Positions 18,890-27,121 of a stretch of DNA of 64,000 nucleotides are shown one piece after another. The stretch spans positions 192,788 through 256,787 of the forward strand of contig PKUJ01000027.1 in NCBI GenBank assembly GCA_002869565.1, written 5' to 3'. The position numbers were made by a program, and so were the translations under genes. The DNA is from Arcobacter sp. (GTDB taxonomy: Bacteria > Campylobacterota > Campylobacteria > Campylobacterales > Arcobacteraceae). The notes beneath the pieces were generated by a model that saw only the letters and a program-made list of their open reading frames with translations, did no database searches and was not told where the DNA came from. How positions within the stretch are numbered: the stretch's first letter is position 1; every line of letters starts with the position of its first letter.

Positions 18890-20186
18890 TATACAAAATA
18901 CTATAGAGTATAAGGAAATACTTGCAAGAAAATATTATGAGTATTATCTTGATGAAAAATATGAACTGTATGATATTCAAGAGTTTTATTATCCTTATTT
19001 TAAAATCACGTGTAATTGTATTTTTAGAGAAAAAACAAAATTATCAATAATAGAAGAGATTTTTTTAAGTGCTATAAAAGAGGGTATAAATGATTTAAAT
19101 GAACTTGAGAGTTTTTTAGCTCTAGACAAAGAAGTCTTTGAAGAATTAGCTGCACGCTTGCATATCGATAAACTATTTGTAGAAACACCTATTTTAACTT
19201 TAACAGATGCAGGTATTAAAGTACTAAATGATAGTGGAATACTTACAACTCAAGAAGATGACAAATATGTACTTTTAGATGCTATTTTAGGTACTCCTAT
19301 TTCTATAGATATGACAGACGAACGAAAAAAAGATAAATCTAAAAATAAAAATAATTTAAGAGTACAAATCCCATATCCTAAAACTGAAACATTGGATAAA
19401 AATGTTAATAATAAAGCATTGCAGACAGTATTATTTGAAAGTATAAAAAGTACAAATAATAAAGAGAAAGAGATATATGAAATAAAAGAAATATTAGATA
19501 CATATAAATTTCATAAAAAATATTATGCACTTTTTTTTAAGAATGAAAATAATCCTAAAAAAGTATTGATTTTAAATAATGGTGAACCTAATGATGAACT
19601 AACTAATATAGTTAGTGATTTTGAACAAAAAGGAAAGAATTTATTTGATTTATCAAAACTTGCTAAGGAAGAACATAACGAACTATTAAACGATAAAACT
19701 ATAAAAGAGTATTCTGAAATAGATAACTTAGATAATGGTACTCAATTAAGTACATATGAACATCCTAAGTTCTTTGATTATGCATTTAAGTATTCAAAAA
19801 AAGAAGTTGTAATAGTTTCTCCTTGGATTAGGTGGGAAGTTATAAAAGAAAAAAAAGTATTTATAGAAAATGCTTTAAGAAGAAATGTAAAAATTACTTT
19901 TAATTATGGTATGGGTAAAAGAGAAGATTTAGATTTAAAATCAAAAAATTTTTTTGATGAAATGAGAAGTAAATATAATAATTTACTGGTTTATACTACA
20001 CGTAATGAAAAAGATCATTCCAAAATATTAATTTGTGATAGAGATTGGATGATCACAACAAGTTTTAACTGGACATCATTTAAAGGAGATATAAATCGAG
20101 AAGAAAGGAAAGAAAAAGGTACATTTTTAAATGATAGAAGTGAAATTTTAAAAAATATTGAAGAATATTCAAATGAACCTATCTAA
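18882..20186 (+). CDS. mkoB: Mokosh type I defence protein MkoB: phospholipase D-like protein
   Basis: A 434-residue partner of MkoA. The C-terminal third is a phospholipase D-superfamily domain with one HKD motif (HSKILICD, about residue 378) followed by TTSFNW; such single-motif proteins usually act as dimers and many are nucleases. The N-terminal 130 residues look like a winged-helix or adaptor region (ELESFLALDKEVFEELAARL). The start overlaps the mkoA stop with GAGGTG upstream. Its last 14 bp overlap the ATG of the DUF2779 gene. The assignment depends on the pairing with MkoA. Confidence 0.82.
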   Translation: MNNIQNTIEYKEILARKYYEYYLDEKYELYDIQEFYYPYFKITCNCIFREKTKLSIIEEIFLSAIKEGINDLNELESFLALDKEVFEELAARLHIDKLFVETPILTLTDAGIKVLNDSGILTTQEDDKYVLLDAILGTPISIDMTDERKKDKSKNKNNLRVQIPYPKTETLDKNVNNKALQTVLFESIKSTNNKEKEIYEIKEILDTYKFHKKYYALFFKNENNPKKVLILNNGEPNDELTNIVSDFEQKGKNLFDLSKLAKEEHNELLNDKTIKEYSEIDNLDNGTQLSTYEHPKFFDYAFKYSKKEVVIVSPWIRWEVIKEKKVFIENALRRNVKITFNYGMGKREDLDLKSKNFFDEMRSKYNNLLVYTTRNEKDHSKILICDRDWMITTSFNWTSFKGDINREERKEKGTFLNDRSEILKNIEEYSNEPI

Positions 20187-20249
20187 ATCCCTCTATACAA
20201 AAGCCATCCAATGCCCCAAAGCACTTTGGCTTAAAAAATACAAGCCAAG
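20173..20249 (+). repeat. right direct repeat: intact DUF2779 gene 5' end
   Basis: Partner of the repeat at 15423-15499 (71 of 77 bp identical; 35 bp identical at the 3' side). This copy is continuous with the complete DUF2779 gene, so it is the functional end. Together the two repeats define a 4.7-kb segment, 15500-20172, that carries almost exactly mkoA and mkoB. Confidence 0.9.
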
Positions 20250-21654
20250 TGTTTTAACACTACCAGATGAACAAGCCCAAGCTATATTTGAAACTGGAAA
20301 TATAGTAGGAGATTTAGCTTGCGAGCTTTTCCCTAGAGGTAGGGAAGTACCATATACTAAAAACTATGATGATATGATAGCTACTACAAAAGAATGGATG
20401 GAAGAGGGTGTATCAAATATCTACGAAGCTACTTTTAGCTATGAGGGCATACTTATCATGGTAGATATTTTAAAAGTAGATAGCGATGGTGTATCTATCT
20501 ATGAGGTTAAAAGTTCTACCGAGGTAAAAGATATTTATCTTCATGATGTATCTATTCAGTATTATGTTTTAGAAAACTTAGGTTTTAGTATAAAAAGTGC
20601 AAGTGTAGTACATATAAACAATGAGTATGTAAGAGGTGAATCTTTAGAGTTAGACAAGCTTTTTAAGATAGTTGATGTTACAAGTGAAGTGCAAAGTTTA
20701 CAAGCAAATATCCCAAGTATATTAAAAGAGTTTGAAACTTATCTTGAAGATAAAGTAAATGAGCCAGATATAGATATAGGAAAACATTGTAACAAACCTT
20801 ATGAGTGTGATGCTAAAAACTATTGTTGGAAAGTACAAAGAAAGATACCTGAGTACTCTATCTTTAATATTTTCAATCTAGGAAGTAAAAAACAAGTAGA
20901 GTTATACAATCAAGGTATCATAGATATAGAAAATATCCCAGAAGATTTTGATATGACGGCAAATCAAAAACAAGCAGTAGAAAACTACAAATCAAAAGCA
21001 AGCTATATAGACAAAGAAAATATCAAAGCCTTTTTAGAAAACTTCACATACCCAATTTATCACTTAGACTTTGAAACCTACCAACAAGCCATACCACAAT
21101 ACAAAGGAATAAAACCCTTTGAGCAAATCCCTTTTCAATACTCACTTCATATTGAGCATGAAGATGGGACTTTGGAGCATAAAGAGTATTTGAGCAAGGA
21201 TAGTGTAGATAGTAGATATGAACTAGCACAAAAACTATGTGAAGATATCCCAAGTGATGTTACAGTATTAGCTTATAATATGAGTTTTGAAAAAGGTGTG
21301 ATAAAAAGACTTGCAAACCTTTTTTCTGACCTAAGTATTCACTTATTAGCTATAAATGAAAATATGCAAGACCTGATGATACCTTTCCAAAAGAAATGGT
21401 ATGTAACACCAAGTATGAAAGGAAGCTACTCTATCAAGTATGTATTGCCTTCCCTTGTACCAGAGTTTGAAAAAGCATATAAAGAGTTAGAAGGTGTACA
21501 AAACGGAAGCCAAGCTATGAATGCTTTTGCAAATATGAGTAAACTAGAAGAGAGTGAGAAATTGAAACTTAGAACTGCACTTTTAGAGTATTGTAAACTT
21601 GATACTTTGGCAATGGTGAAAGTGTTGGAGAGATTAAAAAATATCAAAAAATAA
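20173..21654 (+). CDS. DUF2779 protein: Cas4-like nuclease fused to DEDD 3'-5' exonuclease-like domain
   Basis: A 493-residue protein. The N-terminal half resembles the PD-(D/E)XK/RecB-Cas4 fold, with the EVKSS motif near 110-114 and a cysteine cluster (HCNKPYECDAKNYC, about 205-220) that could hold an Fe-S cluster. The C-terminal half resembles a DnaQ-like exonuclease (LDFETY near 298, LAYNMSFEK, YCKLDTLAMV near 473). I start at ATG 20173, where the duplicated copy also begins; a TTG at 20158 would add five residues. With sbcCD in the same orientation upstream, a role in DNA end processing is likely but inferred. Confidence 0.75.
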   Translation: MNLSKSLYTKAIQCPKALWLKKYKPSVLTLPDEQAQAIFETGNIVGDLACELFPRGREVPYTKNYDDMIATTKEWMEEGVSNIYEATFSYEGILIMVDILKVDSDGVSIYEVKSSTEVKDIYLHDVSIQYYVLENLGFSIKSASVVHINNEYVRGESLELDKLFKIVDVTSEVQSLQANIPSILKEFETYLEDKVNEPDIDIGKHCNKPYECDAKNYCWKVQRKIPEYSIFNIFNLGSKKQVELYNQGIIDIENIPEDFDMTANQKQAVENYKSKASYIDKENIKAFLENFTYPIYHLDFETYQQAIPQYKGIKPFEQIPFQYSLHIEHEDGTLEHKEYLSKDSVDSRYELAQKLCEDIPSDVTVLAYNMSFEKGVIKRLANLFSDLSIHLLAINENMQDLMIPFQKKWYVTPSMKGSYSIKYVLPSLVPEFEKAYKELEGVQNGSQAMNAFANMSKLEESEKLKLRTALLEYCKLDTLAMVKVLERLKNIKK

Positions 21655-21679
21655 GGACACAATTTGTGGCCTTATTTTT
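21646..21679. terminator. rho-independent terminator (probably bidirectional)
   Basis: AAAAATAAGG, a short CAC/GTG extension with one mismatch, and CCTTATTTTT form a hairpin with A-run and T-run at either side. It overlaps the stop codon of the DUF2779 gene and lies between that gene and the convergent TonB receptor, so it can end both transcripts. Confidence 0.85.
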
Positions 21680-21708
21680 GAAAGATTTAATTAAAAAGTT
21701 TATATATC

Positions 21709-23745
21709 CTAAAAATTAAATTGAGCCATAACTCTATATGTTCGACCTTGTCCTGGGATTCTTCCTATTGGACTTATATCTGCTCCTCTAAAGTAATAAT
21801 CTTTATCAAACAAGTTATTTATTCCAAAACTAAACTTAGCATTTAGTTTGTCATTTATTTTAACTTTTGTAGAGATTTTTGTATTCCATAACATGTAAGC
21901 AGGATTTTCACCTGTGCTACCTATTCTATTTTCTTTTTTTGTATTTGCAGTATCTGAAAAAGTTTTACTTAGATATATCCCAGTAAGGTTCAAGTCATAA
22001 TTACTTACACTATAATCAGTAGCAATGCTAAATTGATGTTTAGATACCCACGGAAGTTTTTTACCTTCATTTTCTCCTGATTTTTGTTTTGCATTTAAAT
22101 AAGTATAACCAAGAGTAAATTTTGTATGATCAGTTGCTTTTAGACTTAATAGGGTTTCAATACCTTGGTGTAAAGTTTTTTTGTAGTTTTTAAACTCATC
22201 TTCTGCTCTTACATATTCTATTTGATTTTTATAATCTATTCTATATAAAGTTGTTGTAGCACTAAAAATATCATTTGGCGTATATCTGGCTCCTAATTCA
22301 TAATTCCAAGCCAATTCAGGTTTTAATTCACCTTTTTTTGTTACTTGTGCAACTTGTGGTGTTCTAAGTGATTTTTTGGCATTTGTAAATAAAAACAACT
22401 CATTAGTTGCTTGATATCCAACACTAAGACCAGGTAGATATTCACTCATTCTTTTATTTTTATTGTTCTTATTAATGTTATCATTAAATTTCATTTTAAC
22501 TTTTTCAAATCTTAGTCCTGGTGTGATTGTAAAATCACCATTCATTAAACTAATAGTATCACTAATATATCCTGCATATGCATTGGTTTTTATTTTCCAA
22601 TCTCTTACAGTATTTTTTATATTATCATTAAATTTTGTTTGATATAAAAAGTAATCAACATCTTCATTTACATATCTTGCACCAACTGTTATTTTTTGAT
22701 TTTGAGTTGAATATGTAAATCTTGGCTCTATTCCATAAACATCTATTTTTCTATCAGCAGCTCGAATAGAGTCTTCTGTTAAAGGAGTAAACCCTTTTCC
22801 CGCTGTATTCCAGCCCCATGAAAATTTTCTCTTACTTGATTGGGCAAAGTTTATAAGACTAAATTCTGTGTTATTTGTAGGATTTAATGTGTATGTTAAA
22901 GATGCTCTTTTAGTATTTCCTTCAAATTTGTCATTTTTTCTTTGAGATTTACTTTTATCTTTGTCATAAGCTTCAGGAAGTAATGCTCCTGGTAAATCAG
23001 CATCTGCTTTATAGTATTGAAGAGTTGATTTTAAAGAACTAGTATCTGTTGGAAAATATTCAGCATCCAATATTATATTTTTTATATCAGTATCAGAGTG
23101 TTCTCTATATGAATCTCCTTTAATGCCATTGTATTGTAACTGTAAACCTAAATCATCTTTTATAAAACCACCTGTTCTTATGTACGTATCACTTAGAAAA
23201 TTTCCTTCATCTGATGTTGTTATGGTCTCTTTTAAAGTTGTTGAGAACTCATTAGAAATAGGTTTCGTGATAAAGTTTACAACTCCACCAACATTATTTG
23301 GTCCATAATGAACAGATGCTCCTCCTCTTACTATATCAATCTTTTCTATCGTATCCATTGTAACTGGGAATAGAGATAAACTAGAGTGACTATATGGTGC
23401 CAAAGTTGCAGGAATACCATTCACCAATGCATTTAAGTAGTCACTTCTTCCAGGTTTTAGACCTCTTACTGATATATTTGGAAGTACACCTGTCCCTGTC
23501 TCATCTTGGATTTGAATACCTGGAACTGTTCTTAAAGCTTCTTCTAAATTAAGCGCTGGTGTTTTTTCTAAATACTCAGAGTCAAGAACAGTTCTTGAAC
23601 CTACATATTTTTTAGCTGTTTGTGTAGATGTATCTCCTAGCCAACTTCCTTGTACTTGTACATCTTCTAATAGAGTAGTTTCTGTATCTGCATAAGAGAT
23701 ATTGCTTGCTAACAATAATAATGCAACTGCATGTGATATCCTCAT
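21709..23745 (-). CDS. TonB-dependent outer-membrane receptor (siderophore type)
   Basis: A 678-residue receptor that imports an iron chelate through the outer membrane using TonB energy. It has an N-terminal signal peptide (cleavage near SYA-DTET). The plug domain contains ALNLEEALRTVPGIQIQ and SVRGLKPGRSDYLNAL, followed by VRGGASVHYGPNNVGGVVNF, which resembles FecA/siderophore receptors. A beta-barrel ends in the typical aromatic C-terminus (AQFNF). A Fur-like box lies upstream. The ligand cannot be told from sequence; it is a different subtype from the heme-type receptor at 34694. Confidence 0.9.
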   Translation of the reverse strand: MRISHAVALLLLASNISYADTETTLLEDVQVQGSWLGDTSTQTAKKYVGSRTVLDSEYLEKTPALNLEEALRTVPGIQIQDETGTGVLPNISVRGLKPGRSDYLNALVNGIPATLAPYSHSSLSLFPVTMDTIEKIDIVRGGASVHYGPNNVGGVVNFITKPISNEFSTTLKETITTSDEGNFLSDTYIRTGGFIKDDLGLQLQYNGIKGDSYREHSDTDIKNIILDAEYFPTDTSSLKSTLQYYKADADLPGALLPEAYDKDKSKSQRKNDKFEGNTKRASLTYTLNPTNNTEFSLINFAQSSKRKFSWGWNTAGKGFTPLTEDSIRAADRKIDVYGIEPRFTYSTQNQKITVGARYVNEDVDYFLYQTKFNDNIKNTVRDWKIKTNAYAGYISDTISLMNGDFTITPGLRFEKVKMKFNDNINKNNKNKRMSEYLPGLSVGYQATNELFLFTNAKKSLRTPQVAQVTKKGELKPELAWNYELGARYTPNDIFSATTTLYRIDYKNQIEYVRAEDEFKNYKKTLHQGIETLLSLKATDHTKFTLGYTYLNAKQKSGENEGKKLPWVSKHQFSIATDYSVSNYDLNLTGIYLSKTFSDTANTKKENRIGSTGENPAYMLWNTKISTKVKINDKLNAKFSFGINNLFDKDYYFRGADISPIGRIPGQGRTYRVMAQFNF

Positions 23746-23800
23746 TTTATTCCTTTAAAATAATTGTGATTGAATAATAATAGTTTTATTCTTATATTAA

Positions 23801-23817
23801 TATTAATAACGATTATC
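23801..23817 (-). promoter_or_regulatory. Fur-like box upstream of the TonB receptor
   Basis: Read on the minus strand this is GATAATCGTTATTAATA, close to the GATAAT-repeat core of Fur sites, about 55 bp before the receptor start. It suggests repression by iron-loaded Fur. Confidence 0.6.
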
Positions 23818-23879
23818 TAAATCATAAAATAAACTAATATATAAAAAAGAAAAAAATTTGTTATTCTAAGAAGAAATAA

Positions 23880-23942
23880 GTACAATACGTAAAATAAAAT
23901 ATAAAGATAAATATAAAGGCACATAAAGAACACAAAAAAGGG
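23880..23942 (+). pseudogene. remnant of the rlmF promoter and first codons
   Basis: GGCACATAAAGAACACAAAAAAGG (24 bp, 23918-23941) is identical to 45776-45799, the start of rlmF. The likeness extends upstream through AAGATAAATAT to GTACAATAC. The rlmF ATG is changed (AAG here), and the match ends abruptly after codon 8. This is a decayed fragment left by a duplication or a move of rlmF. The rest of the 345-bp gap between the TonB receptor and the next gene holds the Fur-like box; I see nothing I can name in 23943-24090. Confidence 0.7.
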
Positions 23943-24126
23943 TAAAAGTGGCGTTAAGCTAGAAAATTTCGCGGACAGGTTAGTTAATTGGATTCTATAA
24001 TCTTTGAAATTAAAATAACTTTAGCATTATATATTTGAAATTTTCAACTTACATTTTTAGGTAATGTTATTATAATCTTCTTTTACTATAGTGCAAATAT
24101 TATATTATGATTTATATGGAGAAAAT

Positions 24127-25125
24127 ATGAATAATAAAAAAATACCATTATCTGTATTAGATTTAATTCCAGTAGGTGAGGGCCTCACCATACCACAAGC
24201 TATTGAAAACAGTACAAAACTTGCCCAAAGGGTTGAGGAATTTGGATTTACTCGTTATTGGGTTGCAGAACATCACAATTTCCCGGGAATAGCTAGTGCT
24301 GCTACTTCTGTAGTATTGAGTTATATTGGATCACAAACTAAAAAGATTAGAATAGGTTCCGGTGGGATTATGTTGCCTAATCACTCTCCTTTAGTTATTG
24401 CAGAGCAATTTGGTACTTTAGAGTCTTTATATCCAAATAGAATAGATTTAGGACTAGGTAGAGCTCCTGGTACTGATAGAGAAACAATGATGGCATTAAG
24501 ACGAGATATTAATAATGACGATTTTCCTTCGATGCTTCAATACTTACAATACTATTTATCTGATGAAGCAGGGGAAAAAGGGATAAAAGCAATACCCGGA
24601 TATGGATTAGATATTCCTATTTGGTTGCTTGGTTCTAGTACCTTTAGTGCACAATTATCTGCTCAAAAAGGTTTACCTTTTGTTTTTGCTTCGCACTTTG
24701 CACCTGATTTGATGGATGATGCTATAAGAATATATCACGAAAACTTTAAGCCATCTGCTCAACTAAAAGAGCCTTATGTAATGATTTGTATCAATATTGT
24801 ATGTGCTAATACAAATGAAGAAGCTCAATATTTAGCCACAACAGAACTTCAAAAATTTCTTTATCTTCATAGAGTAGACAATAAACAATTACCAAAGCCA
24901 ACAGAAGATATGAATAGCTTATGGGAAGATTGGGAAGAACGAGGTATAAGACACAAAACAAGAGAATCTATCTGGGGAACACCAGAATATGTTAAAGAAA
25001 GACTTGAACGTCTTATTGAAAGAACTGGTGCAAATGAAATCATGATAAACTCAATGATACATGACCCAGATAAAAGAATAAAATCCTATGAACTTATCTC
25101 AAAAGTTTGGTTTTCATTTAATTGA
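24127..25125 (+). CDS. LLM-class flavin-dependent oxidoreductase (MsnO8-like)
   Basis: A 332-residue luciferase-like monooxygenase, a TIM barrel that uses reduced FMN. Family features are LSVLDLIPVGEG, RYWVAEHHN, IRIGSGGIMLPNHSPL, EQFGTLESLYPNRIDLGLGRAPG and LLGSSTFSAQ. These match the MsnO8/YhbW group, whose substrates are mostly unknown. The start is ATG 24127 with GGAG 6 bp upstream, rather than GTG 24091. It is monocistronic. A diverged paralogue lies in the meta-cleavage operon at 56071. Confidence 0.88.
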   Translation: MNNKKIPLSVLDLIPVGEGLTIPQAIENSTKLAQRVEEFGFTRYWVAEHHNFPGIASAATSVVLSYIGSQTKKIRIGSGGIMLPNHSPLVIAEQFGTLESLYPNRIDLGLGRAPGTDRETMMALRRDINNDDFPSMLQYLQYYLSDEAGEKGIKAIPGYGLDIPIWLLGSSTFSAQLSAQKGLPFVFASHFAPDLMDDAIRIYHENFKPSAQLKEPYVMICINIVCANTNEEAQYLATTELQKFLYLHRVDNKQLPKPTEDMNSLWEDWEERGIRHKTRESIWGTPEYVKERLERLIERTGANEIMINSMIHDPDKRIKSYELISKVWFSFN

Positions 25126-25288
25126 GGTTTGGGTAAATATTAATCACAAGGATTTTAGAAAAACTTTAATATAATCCTAATAAACCATTTATAAAAAAGA
25201 AAAAGAAGTAGAAAATATTGCGTCATTATCTCATTAGAATATGATTATAATACAAATTATAAACAAATTAGAAAGGAAAAATAAGATT

Positions 25289-25777
25289 ATGAAGATATTC
25301 AAACTTTCTATTTCTATGTTAGTACTTATATCTACTTTATATTTGTATTTATCTGCAGAATCTTCTCCTTTATCTAAATTAACAAATGAAGATAATCCTT
25401 CTGATACTTTAATATCTTTAGCAAAATCAAAAATTGGAAGTCCATATATCTATTCTAAGACGGGTCCTAGTAGTTTTGATTGTTCTGGATTTGTGTATTA
25501 TATTTATAATAAAAATAATATGAAGGTACCAAGAACATCTCTTGCTCAATCAAAAATAGGTCCAAAAATTAATAGAGCTGAAATTAAAAAAGGAGATTTA
25601 GTATTTTTTGATACAAGTCTAAAAGGTCATGTAAATCATAGTGGTATATATTTAGGTGATGGGAAATTTATCCATGCTAGTTCTGGAAAAGCCAATGGTG
25701 TAACTATTTCAGATATGGATGGATGGTATAAAGATAAATTTAAATGGGGTATTCAATTAGACTCTTTATATGATTAA
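25289..25777 (+). CDS. secreted NlpC/P60-family peptidoglycan hydrolase
   Basis: A 162-residue protein with an N-terminal signal or anchor segment (residues 5-22) and a C-terminal NlpC/P60 cysteine peptidase domain. The catalytic residues are C65 (SSFDCSGFVYYIY), H117 (GHVNHSGIY) and H129 (FIHASS). Such enzymes usually cut D-gamma-glutamyl-diaminopimelate bonds in the cell wall. ATG 25289 has GAAAGGA upstream; the longer frame from 25241 lacks a ribosome binding site. No SH3 or LysM binding domain is present. Confidence 0.88.
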   Translation: MKIFKLSISMLVLISTLYLYLSAESSPLSKLTNEDNPSDTLISLAKSKIGSPYIYSKTGPSSFDCSGFVYYIYNKNNMKVPRTSLAQSKIGPKINRAEIKKGDLVFFDTSLKGHVNHSGIYLGDGKFIHASSGKANGVTISDMDGWYKDKFKWGIQLDSLYD

Positions 25778-25817
25778 ATTAAAAAGTTAAGATATATGTT
25801 AGAAAGAGAAGAACAAT

Positions 25818-26447
25818 ATGAACATAGAAAAACTAAAAGACTACGAAGCAGAATTTTTAGAACAATACCCAAATGGTTTTGATGATAGAAATTTTTTCCC
25901 TACTATGAAAAGCTTTAATCCTTTAAAGCTAGAAGAGTTTGCTAAAGAGGTTTTAAAAAAAGAGAACTTTCAAAACCCAAGTTTAGCTGTAGATGGTTTT
26001 TTTAAAGTGGTTCAAAAATCAGTATTTGTATCACTATTTGATAAACTAAAATTAAAAGATATGATAGCTACACTTAATTCATATGAAAAAGATATGTTAA
26101 GTATAGAACTTTACGAGCTTCTATATGGAAATAAAAAAGAAGGTTTTGAAGGGCTAGTTGAATTTTTAGCTCAGTACAAACTGGCAAAATGGACAATAAT
26201 AAGCGTAGTTCCCTATAGTCTAAACAGGCATCAAGATTATTTTATAAAACCTACGACCACAAAAAATATTATCAAAACTTTTGAGTTAGAAGATTTGATT
26301 TATAAACCAAAACCTAGTTTTGAGTTTTATGATAAATATACAAAAGCCTTAGATAAAATGAAATCAAGTATAGATAAGTCTCTTAGCCCTGATAATGTAG
26401 GCTTCACAGCTTTTTTAAGAGTTGTTATGGAAAGTAAAGATACTTAA
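25818..26447 (+). CDS. hypothetical protein, 209 residues
   Basis: I do not recognise this protein. It is soluble and helix-rich, with conserved-looking segments NPLKLEEFAKEVL, LYELLYGNKKEGFEGLVEFLAQYKLAKWTI and SLNRHQDYFIKPTTTKNIIKTF. No catalytic motif, membrane span or signal peptide is seen. It follows the NlpC/P60 gene by 40 bp and may share its transcript. Its end is 2 bp from the end of the convergent gene. Confidence 0.7.
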   Translation: MNIEKLKDYEAEFLEQYPNGFDDRNFFPTMKSFNPLKLEEFAKEVLKKENFQNPSLAVDGFFKVVQKSVFVSLFDKLKLKDMIATLNSYEKDMLSIELYELLYGNKKEGFEGLVEFLAQYKLAKWTIISVVPYSLNRHQDYFIKPTTTKNIIKTFELEDLIYKPKPSFEFYDKYTKALDKMKSSIDKSLSPDNVGFTAFLRVVMESKDT

Positions 26448-26449
26448 AA

Positions 26450-26857
26450 TTATAAATGATCATCTTTAAAATTAGCAAAAGCACTTTCAACATTTGTTAT
26501 ATTTTTGTAGTTAGTCTTTGTAAATCTTACTTTTTTTGTTTTCAGATCACATATTGCAATTTTAAAACTAGAACCCATATATGGCTCTACTACGCAAATA
26601 ATTTTATCTTCAATTTGTCGTGTTGTGTAAATAGTACCTTGAAGAGATGGGAAAAAATATTTTGGATAGCTTAATGGTGTTATTTCAACAATATCTATAT
26701 CTTCATGATTTTCAAGAGTTTGTAGTATATCCTTAGCATCTTCATAACTTTCAAATTGAATACACCAATCATCAAAAAATTTATTAAAATGTTCTAAATC
26801 TTCATCTAGAAATCCACCAGCTAAAGATTGAAAAGTAAAAATAGACACAAAAGACAC
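26450..26857 (-). CDS. hypothetical protein, 135 residues
   Basis: I do not recognise this protein. It is an acidic, probably soluble protein; the first residues (SFVSIFTFQSLAGGF) are hydrophobic but do not form a convincing signal peptide. The middle has DILQTLENHEDIDIVEITPL and the C-terminal half is beta-rich. It is preceded by a weak AAGGTG. It converges with the preceding gene with almost no spacer. Confidence 0.55.
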   Translation of the reverse strand: MSFVSIFTFQSLAGGFLDEDLEHFNKFFDDWCIQFESYEDAKDILQTLENHEDIDIVEITPLSYPKYFFPSLQGTIYTTRQIEDKIICVVEPYMGSSFKIAICDLKTKKVRFTKTNYKNITNVESAFANFKDDHL

Positions 26858-26914
26858 CTTGAAATATATATAGTTTTATAAGTTGATTTTAGCATATTTA
26901 ACATTCAACTTTAA

Positions 26915-27004
26915 GATGATGGAGCAGGGGAAGAAGTTTCAAGTGAATTTGATGGAACTCTTATTGATGCTTTGGAATATGTTCAAAAAGAGTTTAGAGA
27001 TTAG
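26915..27004 (+). pseudogene. orphan 3' coding fragment
   Basis: A 29-codon open stretch without a start codon reads DDGAGEEVSSEFDGTLIDAL and then EYVQKEFRD before TAG. Its codon composition and acidic helical character look like the end of a real protein. It is preceded directly by TAA, with no promoter or ribosome binding site. I cannot name the parent gene. The annotated-looking frame overlapping it at 26883 is not credible because it mixes this frame with low-complexity residues. Confidence 0.3.
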
Positions 27005-27121
27005 ATTGGCTTCTTTTGAATTATCAAAAAAAGTAAAAATTATGCATTCCTTTATTTGCTTGACTCTTCATTCATGATAAAATAAAACCAATACTAGAGT
27101 TATTTCGAAAAGGGATATTTG

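Noticed and set aside
12745..20172. Defence island as an integrative element or prophage
   Set aside because: No integrase, transposase, phage structural gene or tRNA target; only the 77-bp duplication argues for insertion.
26883..27077. 64-residue plus-strand frame before pfkA
   Set aside because: No ribosome binding site and unconvincing composition; the fragment at 26915 in another frame looks more like real coding sequence.
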